This document shows, piece after piece, positions 20,311-27,375 of a DNA stretch of 27,375 bases (positions are counted from its first letter, which is position 1; every line of letters starts with the position of its first letter). The DNA is taken from the NCBI GenBank assembly GCA_002005505.1, contig KV908364.1, positions 442,521 to 469,895 of the forward strand. The letters are read 5' to 3'. The notes under the pieces are model-generated. The model was not told the origin of the DNA. It searched no databases and saw nothing but the letters and a program-made list of their open reading frames with translations. A program made the translations under genes and the position numbers. The DNA is from Botryococcus braunii. Its lineage: Eukaryota > Chlorophyta > Trebouxiophyceae.

Positions 20311-20862
20311 CCGAGTAGTACGCTCCCCCCCCCCCCCCAAACTTCCCCGATGGGGAGCCCCCACGGGGGTTCCCCGCATATGTAAAGGATATATGAGTCT
20401 ATCCTGCAACCTGGCTGCACACGGCTTAGCTATCAACTGTGATAATCTGCTTATGAAGGGATAAGTGCATCAAGGCTTTTCAGCCAGGGATTTTGTCTCT
20501 TTAACATACCTGTGGCTCTAAGTTTGGTTGGGATTCCTGTGTCGGATGCGGCCGGAATCCTAAACCAAAGGTGGGGTCCTGAGACCGATATTTTTCACGT
20601 TTACCTTAGATATGTCCCGTGTACATGCAGGGAAATGGTCCTTTGGTATGTTTGGGTCATAATAGCACGACCACAGTGCAAATGATTCAGAATAGTGCGC
20701 ATTTCAGACTCGACTTCAGGGTGGTGTGTCAACCAAGGAGTGTCAGGGGAGTGTTGCTCATCACCCTCTTTCGCCGTGCCCATGTGGAGTCAAAATTTCC
20801 ACGGAGTTTGACATCTGTCCAACCTGGAGGAGCAAGAACAGTAGCAGTAGTTCAAGAAATAG

Positions 20863-21005
20863 TGTAAAGTGTGCATGACCCGGCACACGCGGAGAAGATA
20901 TTATGTAAGCACCACCAATATTCCCTGTGACCCCCGCACAAACACGAAACTTCCTTGCCTCCACCCAGCATAACCAAGCCCTTGAGGAACAGAACAGACA
21001 GACAA
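20863..21005 (+). repeat. Diverged direct repeat, copy 2
   Basis: Counterpart of 20167-20310. The matching order of several short blocks separated by unrelated sequence points to an old tandem duplication of about 690 bp, not to chance. In both copies the last block (CAG|CAT...GAGGAAC) could be read as a short helical exon after an acceptor. Confidence 0.5.
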
Positions 21006-21645
21006 ACTTGCATACAATCGTTCCCTGGTGGTTTGTTGGCTACCCCAACAACCCGTGCATGTGTAGTTCCATACGATATTCTGGGTATGAAGGCGTATAC
21101 GAGTGAGGTTGGTGTTCCACAACTACAGTATGATAGTAGTGAGTACACTATTATAATAGTTTAAACTGTGTTTGTGACATGTGGCCTCCACCGTACCTGT
21201 GTCTGTAGGCTTGGTCAGGATTTCTGGTGGCAGACGTGGCCAGTATCTGAACCAGATTCCCATGTACATCTGTGGTGAACAAAAATTACAATTGATCCTT
21301 TCGCAAGGATTTGGAGTGGTTCAAACCAGAGTACCGCCTGTACATCACTGACCATTGTACCATACCATCTAACAATACTCTGACATGCCCAGTAAGGCTA
21401 ACTGCTGTACACCTTGTAGCCTTTAATTGTTCAAATTGCAGAGTCTTAAACCAGATTGATATAAATCATGACATAGCTGGGATAAATCACTGCATTGCTG
21501 CAGTTCCCTTAGCATACTGATACACCAGGAACTATAAGTCATATGAAAATGTCTCATGTTAGTTGCCTTTGTCTGAATGTAGCTGTAGAGCAACTAAGTT
21601 CTTGTAAACAGCAAACACAAAGCACGGATCAGTCCTCCAAGTCTT

Positions 21646-22543
21646 TCAAACTGCATAATACTTGAATTCCAGAAGAGGCTTAGTGATTTCAGCCTTTTTT
21701 AACTTCTCACTAATCTCTTTCTCATCTTGGGCCTTGTCCAGTGCCTCTGCATCCCCCATTGCAACATCTTGGGTTTTGGGTGCAGTTGGCTCCTGATTTT
21801 CTGCCACTATTGCTTTCTTCTTCTTAGCATAGGCGGCAGTTGCTTGTCTGAGCTCTTCTTTTTCCTTCTGGAGTCTGTTCTTCTGCGTCTTGCTGATTTT
21901 TCCCGATTTGACTCCAAGTGCATTCATCTTCCTCAATATCCCATCCTGTGGAGTTGTCCCCTTTCAGTTTCCTTCAAGTTCAAAAGTTCTTGTAGACCTT
22001 ACTGCAGAGCTACAAGCACACATAATTCCATAAATATCCTCTTAACCCCAAGTATAAATCTGAGGATCAGTTAGCAGCCGGGCGCCTTAAAGGCGATCCG
22101 TTACTGGTGATCTGCACGCACTGCTAACGCGAGGCACACGTGCTCGTACGGACTTAGATTGCGTGTGATCTACAACAAGCTTAAGGACGAGAAGCACCAT
22201 CACATATATGTGGTGAACAAAAAGGGGAGAACCCCCATACCTCATCTTTTTGCACATCCCTTGTGATATTCTTCAAGGGATCCAGCATATAAGACTGCCA
22301 ACCCTTAACGCCACGATTGATGTCTTCGTGTATGAATAAAACGTTATTGAGGACACGGATGTCTGCCTTAAAGTTCTCATAGTCTGCCGCAGCCGTACTG
22401 ATAAGTTGGGCATCAGTACTGTCGCCTTTGTCTGCTCCCTCAAGCCTAGTAATAATCCTAAGCAGGGAAGCTTTGTAATCATCCGCCCTGATTGCTTTAA
22501 CAGTCTTGCGTGCCGGTTGCTTTGGCTTGGGTTGATCTTGCAT
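21646..22543 (-). CDS. Unknown charged, helical protein, two exons, 200 aa
   Basis: Exons 22241-22543 and 21646-21945 on the minus strand, joined in phase 0 by a 295-nt intron with GAG|GTATGG and CCACAG|GAT. Protein: basic start (MQDQPKPKQPARKTVKAIRA), a mixed helical middle (ADYENFKADIRVLNNVLFIH, VKGWQSYMLDPLKNITRDV), a very basic helical segment across and after the junction (KISKTQKNRLQKEKEELRQA, AYAKKKKAI), an acidic spacer, and a C terminus KPLLEFKYYAV. A coiled coil is likely around residues 115-150. No family was recognised. The frame stays open upstream to 22795, but the ATG at 22543 begins the protein-like part. It lies just downstream of the Gypsy element on the same strand, so it could be a host gene or an accessory gene of a retroelement. 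Confidence 0.65.
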
Positions 22544-23179
22544 GATGAAGTACAGCTTCAGAAAGTTTAGAGAGAGATGATCTTGCGCAATTTCTGACGA
22601 TCTCCGAGCGGCGAATCGGCTTATGAAGGCCGCTCCGATCCGGATCAGGATATGGCCAGAATTGGCTCCGTTACAATTACGAGAGGTGACCAGTCCCGTA
22701 CAGGTGGCAGATGGTCCATCCTGGTACTGCATGAGGGATGTCGGGGCTCCTGGTACAACTGTTACAATGTGCTCCAGTAAATGGCTCACAGCCAAGAAGG
22801 GTGTTGGTCTCCATTCAGGTCATTTGTCCCGTCCAAGGAAAGGTACTAGGTCCTCGTCCATGTACAGGTACTCGTCCACGGACTGGTACTCGTCCACGTA
22901 CTCGTACACGTACAGGCATTCGTCCACGTACAGGTACTCGTCCACGTACAGGTACTCGTACACGTACAGGCATTCGTCCACGTACAGGTACTCGTCCACG
23001 TACAGGTACTCGTACACGTCCACGAATATAAATAGTGAACCATGGAAGTACTTATGGGATGTACCCACTTTCCAGCCAAGGTTCCAGCAAGGTAATGCAT
23101 GTTGCCAAAATATGTATGCAAGTACAAATATGAAAAACACAGTGCATACAGTAATGACAACAATAAAACAGTGAAGATT
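22544..23179. other. Spacer between the small gene and Gypsy pol; probable Gypsy 3' LTR and minisatellite
   Basis: Apart from the minisatellite this region has no supported gene. On the minus strand it lies just after the Gypsy pol stop, where the 3' LTR is expected. A TATA-like TATTTATATT occurs on that strand (about 23022-23033). The LTR ends cannot be set because the other LTR is outside the window. Confidence 0.5.
22863..23018. repeat. 18-bp minisatellite with 54-bp higher-order period
   Basis: Eight 18-bp units plus one 12-bp unit, type TACAGGTACTCGTCCACG. Three variants (CAGGCATTCGTCC, CAGGTACTCGTCC, CAGGTACTCGTAC) follow in the same order twice: 22911-22964 and 22965-23018 are identical 54-bp blocks. 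Because 18 is a multiple of three and the unit lacks stops, long repetitive open frames arise on both strands. I take these as shadows. Confidence 0.97.
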
Positions 23180-26100
23180 TCAAGACATTTCTTCCATGAA
23201 TTTGACTACTGCTGGGTTTTTGAGGTCGTCCACGGCATCTTCCCCCCCCAAGCCAGCTGGAGGCTTTTCATGATACTTAACTAAGTGTGAGGTGTGCCGT
23301 TTAAAATATCGCGGTTGCCGATGTTGCGTTGCGCCGGTGCGCAGAAGTGCAACATTGCGTGAGTGATTCAGTTTGACAACCAGAAAAGGGCCTTTAAGGT
23401 TTGTTCTGAGGGGGCTTGCTGTTGGAGTGATTTCAAGCACTAAATCCCCTACCTTAATGTCCTTATTCACCTTTTTCTTCTTGAGCTTTGACATGACATT
23501 TCTATGCATAGCTTGATCTAGAGCAAGGGCAGCGTCATCCTGATACAACCTTAGTTTTTCTTGCAACAAGTGAAAGTGTTCAACATGATTGAGAGGAGGT
23601 TCAACATTAAATGAGTTGCACAATACATCAGAGACAGGAAGTGGAAGCTTGGGTCGGAATCCGAACAACATTTCACACGGAGAGATATTATTCAATGCCT
23701 TATGTGGGCTGCACATGTAAGCAAGTCTCATGGTGTGAAGTGCAGAGATCCAATTAAGGGGATGCTCATTAAAGTGAGTGGTAAGCATTCTCTTAATGGT
23801 CTGCACCATCCTCTCTGCCACACCATTAGCTGAGGGATGATTTGCGGATGTGTAAATGTGATAGATGCCGAGCCGGGAGACCATGTGAGCAAAATCGGAC
23901 TTGAATTCGTTGCCATTGTCACTCGTAATGACAGCAGGGGCACCATAACGACAAATCCAATGGTCATAGAAGGCTCGGGCTACAGTCATGGGCTGTTTGT
24001 TGTCAATCACAACCCATTCTGCAACTTTCGTGAAATAATCGATCATAATAAATACAAAGACACGGGTGGTGTTGCGTCTGCCAGAGGGAGGATCAGCCAT
24101 TTCTTTATCATAGGGGCCAAACAAATCAACATGCACATGACCAAGTGGCTGATACAGTGCAGGACGCTCTGGAGGAGGAAAGAAAGGCACATTGGCTTTC
24201 ACTCTTTGGCATGCATCACAAGTTTTAATGACCAGGGCAATATCATCTTTTATGCCCGGCCAGTGAAAATGCTGGTGAACAACTACCAAAGTTTGGGAAA
24301 TGCCTGAATGTCCTAACACATCATGTATCATAGATATAATATCCCACCTATACTCCAAGGGAGGATACACAAGCCAGCGAGAAGGCCTACCCCTAATCTT
24401 TTTAAACATCATCAGCCAGCCAGGAATTTTTGGGTGTTTGAACATATAAGATGCACGAATGCGGATATTGGCTGCTTTTGATGGGGGTAAGTCAGACAAC
24501 AAAACTAGGTCATGGTCTGATTCAATGTATTGCATCATGGGGTCATTTTCAGGCAAGTATGGTTCGGTGTGACGATATTTGAAAGGTGTCTGCTTATCCC
24601 GTACTTCCTCAAGCCTAGATCCACCTTTTTCACCAAAGAAGGGGTCGCAAGCTGGGCAGTACCAACATCCATTAGGCACGACTGACCTAGGGGGAAGGAG
24701 ACATCGAAGATGAAAGCATCGATCACAGCCATCACATATAACAATGTTGTCATGCCCTTGAGGGTAACCACATACAACACATGGAATATCATCCAATTCC
24801 TTTTGCTTCTTCGCATGTGCGGGCCAAAGAGATTTTGTAGCATATACAGAGATAGCAGCAGCAGACACAAGACGAGAAAGACAATCAGCGACTAGGTTTT
24901 CTTCCCCTCGTTTGTATCTGATTTCATAATCAAATTCTTGCAGTGCAAGTGCCCATCTCTCTAACTTGCTGTTTTCATGTCTCTTAGAATTTAGCCACTG
25001 CAATGCGGAATGATCAGTGTAAACAATAAATTTGCGTCCATCAAGATAAATTCTATACTTCCGTACTGCCCATACAAGAGCTAGACACTCCCCTTCAGTA
25101 GGAGAATAATTTTGCTCAGCAGCGGAAAGAAGACGAGACGCATACGCAACAGGGTGGTCGAAGTTGGTATCAGGATCAACTTGACTCAAAACAGCACCAA
25201 TGGCCAGCTTGGACCAATCAGTGGTTACAATAAAAACTAAATCAAAACGAGGCATTCTCAGTATGGGTTGAGAGGTCAAGGCAGTTTTGAGTTCATCGTA
25301 TGCCTTCTGGCAGAGAGGTGTCCAGTCCCACTTTCCTTGAGCACATTTCTTAGTCAAGTAGGTTAAGGGGGCAGTTTTAAGTGCGAAGTTTTCTACATAA
25401 CCTCTGTAGTAACCGTACGCACCTAGCACCGACCGCACCATGTGGACATCACGAGGCACAGGCAAGGCAAGGATGGCTTCAACATTTTGAGGGTCAGGCC
25501 TCATCTCCCCATTTCCCACTATGTGTCCCAAAGCTTTAATGTGAGGAGCTCCAAAGATACATTTAGGGAGTTTGAGTTTAATGCCATTGTCAAATAATTT
25601 ACCAAAAACAACATCAAGATGCATCACATGATATTCCCATGTTTCTGAAAATATGTAAATGTCATCTAGATATACGGCAGTAAAGTCAGTCTGTCCAATT
25701 ATATGATCCATTAATCGTTGAAAAGTACTTGATGCATTTTTCAGGCCGAACGGCATACGCAACCATTCATATTTGCCAGTGGGTGTCATAAATCCAGTGT
25801 ATTTCCTATCCGAGACATGCATGGGAACTTGCCAAAATGCAGAGGCAATATCAACAGAAGAGAAATACTTAGCTTTAGACATTCTTCTAAGCATTGCATC
25901 AATCACTGGTAAGGGGTACGGATCAGGAACAGTGACTTTGTTTAAAGGACGGAAATCTATGCATAGTCGAAGTGTGCCGTCATGTTTCTTAACAATGACA
26001 GGGGCAGATATCCAAGGAGTGTCCGTAGGTTGCACAATGCCAAGATCAAGTAACATTTGAACTTCTTTAATCATGAATTCTCTCTCTCTCTCAGAGTATT

Positions 26101-26353
26101 GAGACATGGCTCTCAGTCTTGTGGGAGGAGTGGCATCTTCATGTACAACGATACGATGAGATATCTCAGGGTTGGCAACTCGACCTAAATCAGATTGCCC
26201 AGTACTAAACAGGCAGGAGTACTTAGACAGGAGAAATTCAATATCGTCTTTCTTGCTCAGATCTTCAGGAACAATTCTAGGTTTAGCTACAATTTCTGCT
26301 AGGTGAAGATCTTCATTAAACAAATCTAAGTCATCAATCTGTACGGAATGCAT
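23180..26353 (-). CDS. Gypsy Pol: reverse transcriptase, RNase H, PHD finger, integrase (1057 aa)
   Basis: Reverse transcriptase about residues 85-310 (LRLCIDFRPLNKVT; FSSVDIASAFWQVP; WLRMPFGLKNASSTFQ; catalytic YLDD 228-231). RNase H follows (VTTDWSK; SPTEGECLALVWAVRKY; VYTDHSALQWL; VADCLSRL). A PHD zinc finger lies at residues 525-569. The integrase has its zinc-binding HDVLGH...CDAC, catalytic VHVDLFGP, ITSDNGNEF and NGVAERM, i.e. a complete D,D,E set, then a GPF module (LKGPFLVVKL). The protein ends soon after it with no chromodomain. The frame is open upstream of the ATG to 26389. The last 18 codons overlap the probable start of the 3' LTR. All visible catalytic motifs are intact. Confidence 0.95.
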   Translation of the reverse strand: MHSVQIDDLDLFNEDLHLAEIVAKPRIVPEDLSKKDDIEFLLSKYSCLFSTGQSDLGRVANPEISHRIVVHEDATPPTRLRAMSQYSEREREFMIKEVQMLLDLGIVQPTDTPWISAPVIVKKHDGTLRLCIDFRPLNKVTVPDPYPLPVIDAMLRRMSKAKYFSSVDIASAFWQVPMHVSDRKYTGFMTPTGKYEWLRMPFGLKNASSTFQRLMDHIIGQTDFTAVYLDDIYIFSETWEYHVMHLDVVFGKLFDNGIKLKLPKCIFGAPHIKALGHIVGNGEMRPDPQNVEAILALPVPRDVHMVRSVLGAYGYYRGYVENFALKTAPLTYLTKKCAQGKWDWTPLCQKAYDELKTALTSQPILRMPRFDLVFIVTTDWSKLAIGAVLSQVDPDTNFDHPVAYASRLLSAAEQNYSPTEGECLALVWAVRKYRIYLDGRKFIVYTDHSALQWLNSKRHENSKLERWALALQEFDYEIRYKRGEENLVADCLSRLVSAAAISVYATKSLWPAHAKKQKELDDIPCVVCGYPQGHDNIVICDGCDRCFHLRCLLPPRSVVPNGCWYCPACDPFFGEKGGSRLEEVRDKQTPFKYRHTEPYLPENDPMMQYIESDHDLVLLSDLPPSKAANIRIRASYMFKHPKIPGWLMMFKKIRGRPSRWLVYPPLEYRWDIISMIHDVLGHSGISQTLVVVHQHFHWPGIKDDIALVIKTCDACQRVKANVPFFPPPERPALYQPLGHVHVDLFGPYDKEMADPPSGRRNTTRVFVFIMIDYFTKVAEWVVIDNKQPMTVARAFYDHWICRYGAPAVITSDNGNEFKSDFAHMVSRLGIYHIYTSANHPSANGVAERMVQTIKRMLTTHFNEHPLNWISALHTMRLAYMCSPHKALNNISPCEMLFGFRPKLPLPVSDVLCNSFNVEPPLNHVEHFHLLQEKLRLYQDDAALALDQAMHRNVMSKLKKKKVNKDIKVGDLVLEITPTASPLRTNLKGPFLVVKLNHSRNVALLRTGATQHRQPRYFKRHTSHLVKYHEKPPAGLGGEDAVDDLKNPAVVKFMEEMS
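23238..23250 (-). other. Probable polypurine tract of the Gypsy element, inside pol
   Basis: On the minus strand eight G followed by AAGA directly precede TGCC, the expected layout of polypurine tract plus LTR start (TG at 23237-23236). It lies inside the pol frame, 58 nt before its stop, so the end of pol would lie in the 3' LTR. The 5' LTR is needed for proof. Confidence 0.55.
24647..24781 (-). other. PHD finger coding segment within Gypsy pol
   Basis: C525-x2-C528, C540-x2-C543, H548-x2-C551, C566-x2-C569, with the conserved Trp two residues before C566 (CWYCPAC) and the typical ICDGCDRCFHLRCL core. This is a complete C4HC3 PHD finger and not a retroviral knuckle or the integrase HHCC site, which is separately present downstream. 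Its layout resembles histone-H3-tail-reading PHD fingers of the KDM5/ATXR type. The ligand is inference. Confidence 0.93.
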
Positions 26354-26358
26354 GGAGA

Positions 26359-26583
26359 TTAATGACTGAGGGATGAGAGAAGGGCTGGATCAGCGTCACC
26401 ATAATATTGAAGCTCATCTCTCAGAGCCACAGAAAATGGCAGAAGTGCTGCATCGCATTTACAGCTCCGGATGACTTGCTGCAGCGGGTCATACACCCAC
26501 AAGTCCGGAGGCAAGTGCTGCTGGGGAACGTTATCCCTCCATATGCATTCGAATGTAAGGTTCATGTGTGGCTGCACCACATG
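26359..26583 (-). pseudogene. Gypsy protease-RT linker in a separate frame
   Basis: A 73-codon minus-strand frame (MNLTFECIWRDN...LQYYGDADPALLSS) sits exactly between the protease frame, which stops at 26604-26606, and the pol frame, open from 26389. It is probably the linker of the same polyprotein, separated by frame breaks on both sides. Function unknown. Confidence 0.5.
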
Positions 26584-26603
26584 TTAGTGCAAAAACCGCC
26601 TAA

Positions 26604-27338
26604 CTAAATTGTGGTGAGTGTGAGTTTGCGAGTGTGAAATTTAACATCAACAGTTTGATAAGGTCCATGATGCCCAGCCTCTTTGTCAATGAGGTTCTTT
26701 TTGGGCACGCCTAGGGACATTTTTGAACGTGCGGGTTTCAGTTGCGCATCGTACATAAAGAAGAATGGGAAACCGATCAGGTAGTCAACAGTACAGTTTT
26801 CTACTACCAAGAAAGACAAGGGGTAGAATGCTTTGCCAATGGCAATACAAGCATTCAAAACTACCTGAAATGTAGTGGTTTCCGATTTCCCGTCAGCCAA
26901 GTGAACATTGAAAGGTTTTATATTGTACACCTTCATGTCAGGGCCGAACGATTTGCTGTCTGCCATGAATGCCTTCCTGGATATTAAATTTACATTACAT
27001 CCAGTGTCCAAATATGCATCCCTGGTGTCAGACTTGACTTTTCCAGATGCGTTGGTAAGGTTAACCGTTACAGTAGGCATCGATGCAGTTGGGAATGAGA
27101 TGGTGGGGGACTTAGCTGCAGCCGCTTGAAGGTAGGTTAGCTGCGAGATGTCGTCCTCAGTAGGCACCGAAACTTGCCATGACGGAGAAAGCAGCGAAAA
27201 TACAGGAATGTCATCCAAGTTTCCGCGATTGACGGTTGCGGGAGCGTAAGATTCTCGGCTCGGGCAGTTTATTACCCGCGCACGAGCTGCATCACAGTCA
27301 GTGTCTCTCCCCCCCCCTAGACTGAATGGGCTGAGAAT
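26604..27338 (-). CDS. Gypsy aspartic protease region (5' part of the polyprotein, partial)
   Basis: The frame is open from 27338 to the stop at 26604. The retropepsin motif AYLDTGCNVNLIS (Asp codon at 27006-27008) and the later VDYLIGFPFFFMYDA, equivalent to the second conserved strand and flap end of Gypsy proteases, identify it. Upstream it contains a short Cys-bearing stretch (ARARVINCPS) and ends at a stop at 27339-27341, near a nine-base G run (27309-27317 as C on the plus strand). No good start codon is seen, so the true beginning is in another frame or in Gag beyond the window. Confidence 0.8.
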   Translation of the reverse strand: MLSPFSLGGGRDTDCDAARARVINCPSRESYAPATVNRGNLDDIPVFSLLSPSWQVSVPTEDDISQLTYLQAAAAKSPTISFPTASMPTVTVNLTNASGKVKSDTRDAYLDTGCNVNLISRKAFMADSKSFGPDMKVYNIKPFNVHLADGKSETTTFQVVLNACIAIGKAFYPLSFLVVENCTVDYLIGFPFFFMYDAQLKPARSKMSLGVPKKNLIDKEAGHHGPYQTVDVKFHTRKLTLTTI

Positions 27339-27375
27339 CTATCGAACAATTAAGAGGATCCCCCACCATCTCAGC

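Larger units (their letters stand above)
19837..21645. other. Stretch without a recognised gene, with diverged direct repeats
   Basis: No protein family was recognised. A protein-like plus frame lies at about 19974-20160. A 14-base C run is at 20325-20338. Blocks near 20167-20310 and 20521-20575 recur in diverged form near 20863-21005 and 21210-21262. The last 100 bases are probably the 3' region of the minus-strand gene at 21646. Confidence 0.5.
23180..27375 (-). mobile_element. Ty3/Gypsy LTR retrotransposon, minus strand, 5' part outside the window
   Basis: Order on the minus strand: protease, reverse transcriptase, RNase H, PHD finger, integrase. Integrase after RNase H is diagnostic of Ty3/Gypsy. 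Gag and the 5' LTR would lie beyond 27375. The 3' LTR probably begins near 23237 and extends left, but its end is undefined. Pol is one long frame of 1057 codons, suggesting a young copy; the protease-RT junction passes through three frames. Confidence 0.92.

Noticed and set aside
22863..23018. CRISPR-like array
   Set aside because: Units are directly adjacent with no unique spacers. This is a tandem minisatellite in eukaryotic DNA.
22623..23174. Long repetitive open frames over the minisatellite on both strands (YRYSST-, RPRTGT- and YLYVDE-type peptides)
   Set aside because: The 18-bp unit is a multiple of three without stops, so all such frames are open by construction.

Overview
This window looks like nuclear DNA of a eukaryote. 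Genes are dense in introns with protein-level exon support, and there are two LTR retrotransposons. The combination of an axonemal/cytoskeletal motor gene pair, a G-box motif and short GT/GC-AG introns suits a flagellate green alga or an early streptophyte. That placement is inference: no rRNA, organellar or other diagnostic marker is present.

Left part (about 1.2-10.8 kb). A 17-exon kinesin gene runs on the minus strand. Its exons were placed by conserved motor motifs and reading phase, and the model sums to 796 codons plus stop with every junction in phase. Head-to-head with it, 836 bp away, a five-exon plus-strand gene encodes a 139-aa Tctex1-type dynein light chain. The shared spacer holds a GC-rich, palindrome-rich block with a perfect G-box. 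Three of the 21 introns modelled in the window use GC instead of GT donors.

Middle (10.8-21.6 kb). A stretch without a recognisable gene (10.8-13.5 kb) is followed by a complete Copia (Ty1) LTR retrotransposon on the plus strand. It has 366-bp LTRs differing at one base, a 5-bp target duplication (TGGCT), a polypurine tract, and a primer-binding site matching the anticodon arm of initiator tRNA-Met, i.e. half-tRNA priming. Its Gag-Pol frame is broken at three places although the LTRs are nearly identical. Between it and 21.6 kb lies unassigned DNA with two diverged copies of a block spaced about 690 bp apart.

Right part (21.6-27.4 kb). A small two-exon minus-strand gene of unknown function (200 aa) is separated by an 18-bp minisatellite with a 54-bp higher-order period from a Ty3/Gypsy element on the minus strand, which runs off the right edge. 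Its 1057-aa Pol is uninterrupted and carries a canonical C4HC3 PHD finger between RNase H and integrase. This is the most unusual protein feature in the window.

The kinesin and dynein light chain plausibly share regulation and both serve microtubule motor functions. The retrotransposons are independent of them.
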